64,000 nt of DNA, taken from contig JBEKUJ010000002.1 of the NCBI GenBank assembly GCA_049515135.1, forward strand, positions 1 through 64,000, given 5' to 3'. Numbering within the stretch: the stretch's first letter is position 1; each line of letters opens with the position of its first letter. The notes under the pieces were generated by a model. The model was not told the DNA's origin, made no database searches, and was given only the letters and a program-made list of their open reading frames with translations. The position numbers and the translations under genes were made by a program. Positions 42,370-51,325 of this stretch are shown piece by piece. The stretch is from Fen-1364 sp049515135 (GTDB lineage Bacteria; Spirochaetota; Spirochaetia; SZUA-6; Fen-1364).

Positions 42370-45300
42370 TCAGACCTTGGGAGCAAGCTCCAGGATAAGC
42401 TCCACTTCACCGCGGCTGAGCTGGGTCACCCGGGAGATCTCCTGCACGGACCAGCCCTGGTGGGAGAGCTTGACCACGGTCTCACGCTTGTCCATGGGAG
42501 GGGCGCCCCTGTCCCCTTTCTCTTTTTTTGTCTCCGACTTGACGATACTCTCCAGAAGTCGCACCTGCTCCTGAGCCTGGCGGCCGATCTCCTCGAAGCG
42601 CGTTTCGGTCCGGGCCAGCCATTCGCGGGAGTTCTGGGCTTTCTCCAGCCGCTGCTCAAGGTCCTCGATGACGGCATTGAGCCTGCCTGAGATCTCCATG
42701 GCCGTTTCCGCGTCCTTTTTGCGTCCTGCCAGCGTCTCGTATTCAACCATGAGGGACCTTACCTTTGCCTCGAGTGCGACGGTCTCCTGGTCCGTCTCCT
42801 TGATAGTCTTTTCCATGGTCTCCAGACGCTGGAAGTTCTTGTCCACCCCTTCAGCGGTGACAGAGATGATCTGCTGCTTCTTGTCCAGCCTCTCCACCCC
42901 GGTTTCCACGACCTTCCCCATCTCTTCGAACTCGCGGACCTTGGCCTGGATCTGCTGCAGGGCGTCATGGCTGCCCGAAAGGGTGTTCACCTTCAGGTCT
43001 ATGTCACGCGACAGCGTGAGGAGCTTCTTGAAATCCCCATCCATTTCGTCGATTCGCCGTTTCTCCGCGAGGAACCGCGCGAGCTTCTGCGAGACCTCGT
43101 CCGCAAGCTTTTTTGTTCTTGCCAGCTGCAGCTCCGTTTCCGCCAGCTCCGCCTTCTCTGCGCCCAGCTTCGCGATTTCTTTCTTCATCTCCTCGATGCC
43201 GCCCTCCAGGGTCAATCTCAGCGAATCCGCGCGCTCGAAGAGGCGGGTCTGCGCCGTGAATGACTTCACCCGTTTGTCGATATCTGCCAGGTTCGTCGAC
43301 ATGAGGCGATAGCTTTCATCGATCTTCGTGACAAGCTTTTCCTGCATCCCCTCGGCTTTTTCTCGGCTTTCCGTCATGAGCTGCCGGTAGTCCTTTATCC
43401 TCGTCTCCATATCTGCCTGGAAATCGCGGATCCGCTTCTGGCTTTCTGCCTGCAGGGTCTCCGCCTCGCCGCGCAGCCTCTCAAGGGTCTCCTCGGAGGA
43501 CCTGGAAAGCTCAGCCTTCAGCGCCGCAACCCTCTGCCCCACCTCGGCAAGCTGGCTCCTGAACTCCGCGCTCTCCGCGCTTGATGCTGCAACAAACTCT
43601 TCTTTCTGTGCGGCGAATGCCTGCCGCACCGCCTCCACGGACGAGCCGGCGTCGGCTTCGATGGCGGCGACCTTCCTGGCGATTGCGGCCTCGGACTCGG
43701 ACAACCGCTGTCGCGTCTTCGCCTCCCATGCGGTGACGTACTTGCTGGAGGCCTCCAGCAGCTGCGATACTTCCTTCCCGTTCGTTTCCATCCCCGCGGT
43801 GATGCTGCTCATCCGCGTTTCTATCTCTTTCTGCATCCGGTGGGACGCGCTTTCCAGGGACTCCCGGAGGGACGCAAGGTCCTTCTCCATGGCAAGGGAC
43901 GACTCCCCGCGAGCCTTTTCCACTTCTTCGTGCAAGGCATCCCGCAGCACCTGGATGGCCTCCATGGTGGAGTCCGTTGTCCGCGACAGCTCCGCGTCAA
44001 AGGAGCCGATCCGCTCCCCCATTTCGGCAATCTGCTTCTTCAATGCCTCCCGCTCCGCCGTTGAAGCCGTCATCAGCTCGTCCCTCTGAGAGGCGAAGCT
44101 GCTGCGGATGGCGCCGAGCGCCGACTCCGCCTGGGCTGCCGCCTCTTTGCGGCCCGCTTCCAGCTGGGTGGCAAGCTCTTCCATCCGCGTCTCGATCTCT
44201 CCGTGCATGGACGCGCTCCTGGATTCCAACGCTTCCTTTACCCCGGCAAGCTCCTTTTCCAGGGCTGCCGCCGTCCCCTTGCCGGCCTTCTCCATCTGGG
44301 TCCGGATACCCTGCACTGCGGTCTCGGCAGAGCGCTTCAGGTCGCCCTCGAATCCGGAGATCCTCTCCCCCAGGTCCTTCAGTTCTGCCTTGATGGCTGT
44401 CCTTTCCTGGGTGAAGACGGTGAGCATCTCATCCTTCTGGGATGAGAACTCGTCCCGCACAACGCCGATGGAAGATTCTGCCTCGGAGGCAAGTCGGGAG
44501 ATCTTTTCGGCGACCGAGACCTCGGTCTCCGAGAGCTGCTGCCGCACCCGGCCCTCCCATGCCACTACTTCCGCGCGTGAAGCGTCCAGCACGTCCGCCA
44601 TGTCTTTGCGGCCGGTCTCCAGCTCAACAGACATCTCCCGAAGCCTCGTCTCGATTTCCCGCTGGCCCTTTCGCACGGCAGCGTCCAGCGTCTCACGGAG
44701 GCCTGCGGTCTCCTTCTCGATTGCCAGGGACGAATCTTTGCGCGTTTTCTCCACCTCGACGCGCAGGGCGTCCCTCAGGCCCTGCATTGCCTCATCAGAG
44801 GAAGCAAGCCGGGACTTTAACTCGCTTTCGAAGGCTTCCATCCGCTTCTCGATATCCGCCTGCCAGAGCTGGTACCTGTCCAGCGCCTGGGCGGCCCGCT
44901 GGCGCAGGTCCGCGAAGAACTGGCCTTCGAAAACAGAAAGGCCTTTTTCCACGTCCTGGTACGCGCTTACCTTGAGCTCTTCCAGCTCCGCGTTGAGCTG
45001 CTGCCGGGCACTGGCTGCGGCGGCGGTTTCGGTCTGCCACCCGTCAACCAGCTCTGCGGCCATTTTCTTCATCCTGTCGGCCACCTCCGTCTCGAAGGAG
45101 GACACTCTCTCACCCAGGGCTTTCACCGTCTCATCCGAGGAGGATATCCGGGCCTTCAAGTCGCCCTCGAAGCCTTCCACTTTGTCCAGCGCCTGGGCTG
45201 ACCGCTGGCGCAGGTCCGCGAAGAACTGGTCTTCGAAGACAGACAGCCCCTTTTCCAAGTCCCGATGCGCGCTGGACTTGAGCTGTTCCAGCTCGGCGTT

Positions 45301-46656
45301 GACCTGCTGCCGGGCGCCGGCCGCGGCCGCGGTTTCCTCCTGCCATGCGGCTACCAGTTCCGCGGCCATCGTCTTCATCCTTTCGACAACGCCGGCCTCG
45401 AAGGAGGACATCCTCTCACCCAGAGCTTTCACCGACTCATCCGAGGAAGACAGCCGAGCATTCAGATCTCCTTCGAAGCCTTCCACCTTGTCCAGCGCCT
45501 GAGCTGCCCGCTCGCGCAGATCGGCAAAGAACTCGTCCTCGAAGACAGACAGGCCTTTTTCCACGTCCTGATACGCGCGGGTCTTGAGCTCTTCCAGCCC
45601 GGCGTGCACTTCCGCCAGACCCGTATGGAGCTGCTCCCTTGCGCTTGTGGCCGCTGCAATCTCCGCCTGCCACTCTGCAACAAGGCCGGCGGCCGTCTCC
45701 TTCATCTCTGCCCGCACGCTTGCCGCCATCTTCTGAAGGCTTTCAGCGAGGGAGACGCGCAGGGCCTCGATGTCGCTGGACTCCTCCAGCGCCTTGACTC
45801 GGTAGTCAACGTCGCCCTGGTAGTCGGCAAGCCGCATCTCGATTGTCTCGATGCTTCGCGCAAAGGTGGCTTCGTCCTCCCTGATCCTGGCCGCCAGATG
45901 GGCAAATACCTCGCCCTCCAGCGTTTCACCGCGCTCGCGCGCTTTCGAAAGCCTGCCGTTCAGGTCGGCATCGAATGCTTCCAGGGACCGGGAGAGGTAC
46001 GCCGCCCTCTCCTTCTCCGCCTGCTCCTCACGCGCTTCCAGGCGTGCCATGTAGGCGGAAAAATCCTTCAGCCTCTTTTCCGACGCGTTGACGGTGGAAG
46101 CCAGCGCGCCGACTCTGGTCTCAACGGCAGAAACAAGCTCGGCTCGAGCCGTCTCCAGCGCCTGCCGCGCGCGAGCGCTGGACCCTGCCTCGATTTCCGG
46201 GAGCCTCTTCTCCAGCTTTTCCAGGCGGCCTGCGGTTTCCCCGATTCTCCTGCCTACGGAGTCCGCGGCCTCCGCGTGCTCACGCAGTTTTTTCAGGGTC
46301 TGGTCAAGACGCGTCGACACGGAGGCCAGGTCGCTGAAGTTCTTTTCGTAGTCAAGCAGCCTCTTGCGAACCCCCTCGACCTCCGCAGACCTGGCCTGGA
46401 GGGCTTCCTCCACGGTTCGAGCCCTGGCCATCATCTCCTTGCCTGCAGTGAGGTTGCCCTGGAGATCGATCATGAACTCCCGTATCTGGGCAGACTTCTC
46501 CTCCGCCAAGGCGGCGATGTTTGCCGAGATCTTGTCGCTGAACCTTTTCAGCTTTTCCAGTGATCTGTTGTTGCGGTCGAGCGCTCGAATGATGACCAGG
46601 ATAAGAAGGACAGCAAGAAAGGTAATCAAATTACCAATTGAGAAAATTGGTAGCAT
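42370..46656 (-). CDS. SpiroCoCo-type giant coiled-coil membrane protein
   Basis: 1,428 residues. A single N-terminal helix (IGNLITFLAVLLILVIIRAL) anchors a coiled coil that runs almost to the C-terminus, where a short HTH-like segment (VVKLSHQGWSVQEISRVTQL) ends the protein. This layout fits the spirochaete-restricted SpiroCoCo family. Three 102-residue repeats lie near residues 280-600. The start is ATG 46656, with GGGAGGGG just upstream. The role is probably a structural or scaffolding one in the cell cylinder. It leads an operon with the DUF362 gene and pgi. Confidence 0.88.
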   Translation of the reverse strand: MLPIFSIGNLITFLAVLLILVIIRALDRNNRSLEKLKRFSDKISANIAALAEEKSAQIREFMIDLQGNLTAGKEMMARARTVEEALQARSAEVEGVRKRLLDYEKNFSDLASVSTRLDQTLKKLREHAEAADSVGRRIGETAGRLEKLEKRLPEIEAGSSARARQALETARAELVSAVETRVGALASTVNASEKRLKDFSAYMARLEAREEQAEKERAAYLSRSLEAFDADLNGRLSKARERGETLEGEVFAHLAARIREDEATFARSIETIEMRLADYQGDVDYRVKALEESSDIEALRVSLAESLQKMAASVRAEMKETAAGLVAEWQAEIAAATSAREQLHTGLAEVHAGLEELKTRAYQDVEKGLSVFEDEFFADLRERAAQALDKVEGFEGDLNARLSSSDESVKALGERMSSFEAGVVERMKTMAAELVAAWQEETAAAAGARQQVNAELEQLKSSAHRDLEKGLSVFEDQFFADLRQRSAQALDKVEGFEGDLKARISSSDETVKALGERVSSFETEVADRMKKMAAELVDGWQTETAAAASARQQLNAELEELKVSAYQDVEKGLSVFEGQFFADLRQRAAQALDRYQLWQADIEKRMEAFESELKSRLASSDEAMQGLRDALRVEVEKTRKDSSLAIEKETAGLRETLDAAVRKGQREIETRLREMSVELETGRKDMADVLDASRAEVVAWEGRVRQQLSETEVSVAEKISRLASEAESSIGVVRDEFSSQKDEMLTVFTQERTAIKAELKDLGERISGFEGDLKRSAETAVQGIRTQMEKAGKGTAAALEKELAGVKEALESRSASMHGEIETRMEELATQLEAGRKEAAAQAESALGAIRSSFASQRDELMTASTAEREALKKQIAEMGERIGSFDAELSRTTDSTMEAIQVLRDALHEEVEKARGESSLAMEKDLASLRESLESASHRMQKEIETRMSSITAGMETNGKEVSQLLEASSKYVTAWEAKTRQRLSESEAAIARKVAAIEADAGSSVEAVRQAFAAQKEEFVAASSAESAEFRSQLAEVGQRVAALKAELSRSSEETLERLRGEAETLQAESQKRIRDFQADMETRIKDYRQLMTESREKAEGMQEKLVTKIDESYRLMSTNLADIDKRVKSFTAQTRLFERADSLRLTLEGGIEEMKKEIAKLGAEKAELAETELQLARTKKLADEVSQKLARFLAEKRRIDEMDGDFKKLLTLSRDIDLKVNTLSGSHDALQQIQAKVREFEEMGKVVETGVERLDKKQQIISVTAEGVDKNFQRLETMEKTIKETDQETVALEAKVRSLMVEYETLAGRKKDAETAMEISGRLNAVIEDLEQRLEKAQNSREWLARTETRFEEIGRQAQEQVRLLESIVKSETKKEKGDRGAPPMDKRETVVKLSHQGWSVQEISRVTQLSRGEVELILELAPKV
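44881..45720 (-). repeat. 306-bp tandem repeats inside the coiled-coil gene
   Basis: Matching blocks start at 44881, 45187 and 45493, exactly 306 bp (102 codons) apart. Each encodes a GLSVFE-FFADLR-RAAQALD stretch, and the first two encode a following SSSDE-VKALGER-SSFE stretch as well. The second half of the third copy is diverged. The exact frame period points to in-frame duplication. Confidence 0.85.
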
Positions 46657-46681
46657 TGTCCCCCTCCCAGAGGTTTTAACA

Positions 46682-46710
46682 ATAGTAAACCTATCCGGAG
46701 GACCTGTCAA
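46682..46710 (-). promoter_or_regulatory. Sigma70 promoter of the SpiroCoCo-DUF362-pgi operon
   Basis: On the minus strand a perfect TTGACA (46710-46705), 17 bp, TACTAT (46687-46682). The start codon is about 25 nt downstream and has a strong ribosome site. Confidence 0.8.
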
Positions 46711-46731
46711 CGCCAGGACATGGATGTCCAG

Positions 46732-46776
46732 GGTCGGCCGAGGCCACGGACGGCCGAAAGGCCGACCAAGACATGG
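46732..46776. repeat. 45-bp palindromic repeat, copy 1
   Basis: The unit begins GGTCGGCCGAGGCCA and contains GGCCGACC, so its ends can pair. It matches 46815-46859 at 42 of 45 positions. It lies upstream of the SpiroCoCo promoter and downstream of the convergent-free end of the 46865 gene. Confidence 0.8.
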
Positions 46777-46789
46777 ATGTCGGAGGTAC

Positions 46790-46817
46790 GCGGGTACGCG
46801 TTCCGCGCGAACGCGGT
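46790..46817. repeat. 28-bp palindromic element, copy 1
   Basis: The element runs from GCGGGTACGCG to ACGCGGT and contains the inverted repeat GCGTTC/GAACGC. It matches 53923-53950 at 27 of 28 positions, about 7 kb away. The same spacer between the two 45-bp units holds it. Confidence 0.8.
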
Positions 46818-46859
46818 CGGCCGAGGCCAAGGACGGCCGAAAGGCCGACCAAGACCAGG
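46815..46859. repeat. 45-bp palindromic repeat, copy 2
   Basis: Second copy of the unit at 46732-46776, 5 nt beyond the stop codon of the 46865 gene on its downstream side. Its hairpin may help end that transcript. Confidence 0.8.
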
Positions 46860-46864
46860 GAATA

Positions 46865-48181
46865 TCAGGGGCGCAGATCGGGAGGGGAAAACTGGCCTGT
46901 GGAATCCACTTTCACGAGGTTGACGTATTCACCGGCGTACCGCCTGACAAGGGAAGGGACGCTCGTCTCCTTGTTTCTCTCCATGACGACAGGGTGGAAA
47001 TCCCCGGCCTGGTCGAAGAAAGGAAAGATTGCCACCACATGATGGTGCTGCCGAAGCAGCATGCTCGCCCCCTGTGGCGCTCCTTTCGAACGCGTGTTGA
47101 CGGAACCGAGGTAGATCGTCCCGGGGCTTTCGCGCGCCAGGAAGTACAGAAGAGCCGGCAGGCGTTCCACCCGGTAGCCGACGTCCTTCACGTGGGTGAA
47201 ACGATCACCCTCGGTCACATCGAGTGACTCCGGGCCGGGCATCTTGCCGGTTCGGGCGTCGGCGATGGCGCGTGCAAGTCCGCGCGACCAGTCCAGCCCG
47301 AAGTACGGATCCTGCTCCTCCTCGAACCTGGCGCTCCAGGCCTTGCCCAGGAGGTCGGAATCCCTGGATCGAAGGGCATCGACGTCGGTGAAGGAGCCCG
47401 TGAGAGGGAGGTAGAAGCCGTCGATGATCCACTTGGCGAATCCCGAGCAGTTGAAACCGCCGAGCCCCGCGGGTGCCGGTTTCCCCGTGGCAATGAAAAC
47501 GAGCCTGCCGTCCGCGTCCATTGCCCCGTCATCCATGTCCCGCAGCCTTCCCAGACGGCCGCGCAAGGTCTGCACGATCCTTTCCAGGCGCTGGTCCCCT
47601 GGTCCCTGGGCAGGAGCCATTACCATGGACCAGTCCACGGACGGTCTGCTGAGCTCCACGATCCGGGCAAAGGAAGAGGTGAGGAAGTCCTGGAACGGGG
47701 AAGGCAGAATGACGTGGGTCTGGAAGCTCTCGTTGTACAGCACGATGTCCATGGCCGTCCTGTCGCCCGCCGGGAAAAGCCTCAGGAAGCATCCGGGATC
47801 GTTCTGAACGAACACCTTGGCCTGGAGGAAGCTGCCGTCGCGAAGGCTCCTCTTGATGATGAACGTGCCGGCGTCGGCGAGGGGGAAAGCGTTTCCCTTC
47901 CTGTTGGCAAACACAAGATACACGGCGTCGTCCTGAACCTGGGCCGAAAAGGAGACGTCATCGCCGGCCTCGATCTGTGACACCGTCCTTCGCGGCGACG
48001 CGGCGGCGTCGCGGACAGGCGCGAAGATGACGTCCCGAAGGAGCGTTCGGGCTTCCCAGTTCTCGGGCACGGAGCTCAGGGCGGTCCCGTCGCCAACGGG
48101 CGTCCATGCCTCAAGCGGCGCAAGTCCGAGGGCCAGCGCCAGGGAGAAGAGGCAGGTTCTACGCAAACAGCGTGTCTTCAT
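46865..48181 (-). CDS. Exported protein with possible papain-like cysteine peptidase domain
   Basis: 438 residues. A signal peptide (LFSLALALGLAPLEA) is present. The C-terminal half has GGFNCSGFAKWIIDGF, which resembles the catalytic-Cys motif DCSGFVxW of NlpC/P60-like enzymes, and a later HHHVVAIFPFF that could supply His. The N-terminal half is unrecognised. It overlaps the UDPGP gene by 23 nt and ends the ptsI operon. The peptidase idea is inference; the family is otherwise unknown to me. Confidence 0.65.
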   Translation of the reverse strand: MKTRCLRRTCLFSLALALGLAPLEAWTPVGDGTALSSVPENWEARTLLRDVIFAPVRDAAASPRRTVSQIEAGDDVSFSAQVQDDAVYLVFANRKGNAFPLADAGTFIIKRSLRDGSFLQAKVFVQNDPGCFLRLFPAGDRTAMDIVLYNESFQTHVILPSPFQDFLTSSFARIVELSRPSVDWSMVMAPAQGPGDQRLERIVQTLRGRLGRLRDMDDGAMDADGRLVFIATGKPAPAGLGGFNCSGFAKWIIDGFYLPLTGSFTDVDALRSRDSDLLGKAWSARFEEEQDPYFGLDWSRGLARAIADARTGKMPGPESLDVTEGDRFTHVKDVGYRVERLPALLYFLARESPGTIYLGSVNTRSKGAPQGASMLLRQHHHVVAIFPFFDQAGDFHPVVMERNKETSVPSLVRRYAGEYVNLVKVDSTGQFSPPDLRP

Positions 48182-49925
48182 CTATCCTGTCCTTCAGGCT
48201 GCCCCGTTTCGCGGCAAGCACCCGCCTGTCCCAGGCAAACAGCGCGCTGATCTCGACGGCATGCACCGATCTGCCCGCCGCGTCTCGTGGCACCTCGACG
48301 CCGCAATCGGACAGCCACCGGGCGGCTTTCTCGATCTGTCCTCGGACGCACGTTTCAATGGAATCTAGACCCTCCCGATTCTTCAACGGCGCGAACTCCT
48401 CCATGCGCTCCGTTTCGAAGAAGATCGCCCTGTCAGCCATCGGGATGGCATCGAAAATGAACATCTCCATCTTCACGGCGTCCACCTCTTCAATTTCGGT
48501 TCCCTGCATGGTGGGTTTGAGGGTTTTCACCTTCTTTCGCGCGATGTGCAGCGGGAGCGACTCGCCTGCCCGGGACAGGAAATGCACGTTGAGCACGTGG
48601 ATGGCTATCGAGCCCTGGCGAAAGGCAAGCTTCCCGTCCGGACCCCGTGCGCTCATGAGCTGCGGGTCGACGTCGGAATACTCGATCACGCATGGCTTGT
48701 CCCGCACCAGGGCAATGACGCCCAGCTTCTCCTCCGGGTACGCTTTCTCGATGACCTTCGACGAGATCTCCGAGCGTTCCCTGCGGTGGAACCCGACAAA
48801 GAGAGGGTCCGGCGCGCGCACCAGCGGATTGTCCACCTGGAAATAGAACAGCTCCTCGATTCCCCTGTCACGGATTTCCTGAAGGACCCCTGAATCCGTG
48901 AGCCCGCTGAGGACGCCGCCATGACCGTTGGGGTTGACGAACAACCCGCCATCTGGGGCCAAGAGCAGACCGCCGTGAGGAGTCAGGGACGGCAGGGTCC
49001 CCTGGGAGAAGAACAGGACAGATCCGCTGCCCAGCCCGAACCAGTCCTCCCGGCGGAAATACTCCTCCGTTTGCGCCCTGTTGGACGGGCTGGTCATGAC
49101 GATCCACGGTATCATGGCGCCGTACCACCTGCGGGTTGCAAGGAGCTTCTCCGCATGCAGGGCAAAAAGGGTCAGCTTTCGAAGGGGACTGATGGGAAAC
49201 ATTCCCTTGGGGCCGTCGAAACCCAGTCGGGATCCCTGCCCGCCCGCCACGGTGAGGACGGCCGTCTTCCCGCCACGGATCAGGTCCTCTCCGATCTCGC
49301 GCACAGCGCTGTCAGGCGCGCTGAGCGAGATCGGAATGTACGGGGCAGGGACCGGAGGGTCGCTCAGCTGCGCTGCGGGCGGCTCGAGCAGCCGACCGCG
49401 CAGCTCATCAAGCCTGGTGAAGTCCAGGGAGGCAAGGTCGGAGAGCAGACGATGCTTCATCCCGGCGGGTCGGGCGCCCCAATGAGCGAACAGGTGCTCC
49501 TGCCCCTTTGACGCGCACGCCTCCCTGATCTCCTTTTCCGTCATGTCTTTTCTCCCGGCAATGATGTCGCACCCCTGGTCAGGATCGGTAGGAAGCGCTT
49601 CAGGGCCCGTTGCCCTTCCGCGCTGAAGCGTCATGAGGGTCTCGACGAGGTCGGCCCGCACCTCGTCGAATCGCGCCGCCACGTTCTGCTCTCCGGCTCC
49701 CAGCTCCTCCCACATGCGCCGCTTCGCCCCTTCTATGGTGAACTTCTTCTCATGCAGGAGGTAGCGGAACCTCATGAGGAGGCGTATCTCGCGGCTGGAA
49801 TACTCGCGCCGGCCCGACAGCCCCTTGCGCGGCGAAAGGAGAGGAAGCTCGCTTTCCCAATAGCGGATGATATACGGCTTGACGCCGAGGAAGCGCGCCA
49901 CCTCTCCGATGCTCCACGATTTCAT
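48159..49925 (-). CDS. MerR-type HTH domain fused in frame to a UDPGP-family uridylyltransferase
   Basis: 588 residues with no intervening stop. Residues 1-75: MerR DNA-binding helix (WSIGEVARFLGVKPYIIRYW, SRREYSSREIRLL in part). Residues about 130-588: UDPGP/UAP-type nucleotidyltransferase with VAGGQGSRLGFDGPKG, FYFQVDNPLV and EMFIFDAIP. It should make a UDP-sugar from UTP and a sugar-1-phosphate. An internal ATG at 49544 (MTEKEIREAC), preceded by GGGAGA, could yield the enzyme alone (461 residues). The full-length start is ATG 49925, 5 nt after der. Confidence 0.8.
   Translation of the reverse strand: MKSWSIGEVARFLGVKPYIIRYWESELPLLSPRKGLSGRREYSSREIRLLMRFRYLLHEKKFTIEGAKRRMWEELGAGEQNVAARFDEVRADLVETLMTLQRGRATGPEALPTDPDQGCDIIAGRKDMTEKEIREACASKGQEHLFAHWGARPAGMKHRLLSDLASLDFTRLDELRGRLLEPPAAQLSDPPVPAPYIPISLSAPDSAVREIGEDLIRGGKTAVLTVAGGQGSRLGFDGPKGMFPISPLRKLTLFALHAEKLLATRRWYGAMIPWIVMTSPSNRAQTEEYFRREDWFGLGSGSVLFFSQGTLPSLTPHGGLLLAPDGGLFVNPNGHGGVLSGLTDSGVLQEIRDRGIEELFYFQVDNPLVRAPDPLFVGFHRRERSEISSKVIEKAYPEEKLGVIALVRDKPCVIEYSDVDPQLMSARGPDGKLAFRQGSIAIHVLNVHFLSRAGESLPLHIARKKVKTLKPTMQGTEIEEVDAVKMEMFIFDAIPMADRAIFFETERMEEFAPLKNREGLDSIETCVRGQIEKAARWLSDCGVEVPRDAAGRSVHAVEISALFAWDRRVLAAKRGSLKDRIDEDTLFA
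49544..49556 (-). promoter_or_regulatory. Internal ribosome binding site for stand-alone UDPGP
   Basis: GGGAGA (49556-49551 on the minus strand) precedes ATG 49544 by 6 nt. The position coincides with the expected N-terminus of the UDPGP domain. Confidence 0.55.
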
Positions 49926-49930
49926 CCGCC

Positions 49931-51325
49931 TTACCTGCCGTGCGGGTCGGTCTTCCCGCTTCTGCGGACTTCGATGGCGATGGGGACCTGCGGGAACCCC
50001 AGGTCTCTGCGAATGCAGTTCTCCAGATACGAGAGGTATGTGGCGGGGAATCCGATGGCCCTGTTCACGAAGATGATGAACCGAATCGGGTTGGAGCCGA
50101 CCTGGGTTGCAAACCGGATCTTGTGTGTCCCGCGCCCCGGAAGGGGGGAATGGGCCATCCACGATTCCAGCGCGGAGTTCAGACGCCCCGTTGTGACGCG
50201 CCGATGGAGCTGGTCCCATACGGAGAGCGCCATGTCCAGGAGAGCGCGGATTCCATATCCCGTAAGAGAGGAGACAGGCGCAATCGGGGCAAAGCCAAGC
50301 ACGGGGAACTGGAACCTCACCCGGTCGCTCACCTGGGCGGCAAGGCCGGAGGCTTTTCCGAGAAGGTCCCATTTGCTCGGGACGATCACGATCCCCCGCC
50401 CTTCCTTGAGCGCCTGGCCGGCGATCTTCTTGTCCTGGTCCACCAGCCCTTCCGATGCGTCGATCATCAGGAACACGAGGTCGGCCCTCTGGATGCTTTC
50501 AATGGCGCGATTGACAGAATAGTACTCCACGGCGTCCGTCACCCTGCTCTTGCGCCTGATGCCTGCCGTATCAAGGATGTCGAAGGCCCGGCCGCGGTAT
50601 TCGAACCGGCCCTGCACAACGTCCCGGGTCGTGCCTGGCACCGGCGACACAATGGACCTGTCGTCTCCCGTCAGCCTGTTCGCGAGGCTCGACTTGCCCG
50701 TGTTGGGCTTCCCCAGGATGGCAATCCGCACAACGCCGCCCTGCGGCTCCTGGCCCGCGTCGGTCCCGGTCCCGGCTTTGGATGGCCTTTGATCAAGGAG
50801 AGCGCCGATCAGCTCCTTGAGCTCGGGGAGGTTCCTGCCGTGCGCCGCCGACACGCCGATGACCTGCGGGAAACCGTGCGAATGCGCGTTCCAGACCAGG
50901 GAGTCCCTGTCCGGTGTGTCCACCTTGTTGACCACCAGGAGGAGCTTGTCCGACCATGGCCGCAACCTGTTCATGAAGTCTTCATCCTCCGGCGTCGTCT
51001 CAGAGGCATCCAGAACAAGCAGGATGAGGTCCGCCGCGCGCGCCGTGGCAAGGCTTCGCTCGGATACAACGCGATCAAGCGCCTCCCCGCCGGGGGAAAA
51101 GCCGCCGGTATCGACGAGCAGCGCGGGCACGCCGCCAAGAGTGCACGCCTCCTCCACGGGGTCCCGGGTCACGCCGGGCTCCCAGTGCGTGATGGACCGG
51201 CGTCTGCCGATCAGCGCGTTGAAAAGCGACGATTTGCCGACATTCGGCCTGCCCAGGATGGCGATCCGGGGAGGGGACGTCCGGGAGCGGCGGCCCAGCC
51301 CTACGCTACCACGAGAAGAAGTCAA
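49931..51325 (-). CDS. der: Ribosome-associated GTPase Der (EngA)
   Basis: 464 residues. Two G domains: GRPNVGKSSLFN with DTGGF and NKVD, then GKPNTGKSSLAN with DTAGI and SKWD, then a KH-like C-terminus. Der assists 50S ribosomal subunit assembly. The start is TTG 51325, chosen because GGAGGAG lies directly upstream; no ATG is near. It overlaps the end of ptsI by 20 nt. Confidence 0.93.
   Translation of the reverse strand: MTSSRGSVGLGRRSRTSPPRIAILGRPNVGKSSLFNALIGRRRSITHWEPGVTRDPVEEACTLGGVPALLVDTGGFSPGGEALDRVVSERSLATARAADLILLVLDASETTPEDEDFMNRLRPWSDKLLLVVNKVDTPDRDSLVWNAHSHGFPQVIGVSAAHGRNLPELKELIGALLDQRPSKAGTGTDAGQEPQGGVVRIAILGKPNTGKSSLANRLTGDDRSIVSPVPGTTRDVVQGRFEYRGRAFDILDTAGIRRKSRVTDAVEYYSVNRAIESIQRADLVFLMIDASEGLVDQDKKIAGQALKEGRGIVIVPSKWDLLGKASGLAAQVSDRVRFQFPVLGFAPIAPVSSLTGYGIRALLDMALSVWDQLHRRVTTGRLNSALESWMAHSPLPGRGTHKIRFATQVGSNPIRFIIFVNRAIGFPATYLSYLENCIRRDLGFPQVPIAIEVRRSGKTDPHGR

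Noticed and set aside
45265..46563. 432-codon open frame on the plus strand
   Set aside because: Antisense to the coiled-coil gene and only reflects its third-position bias.
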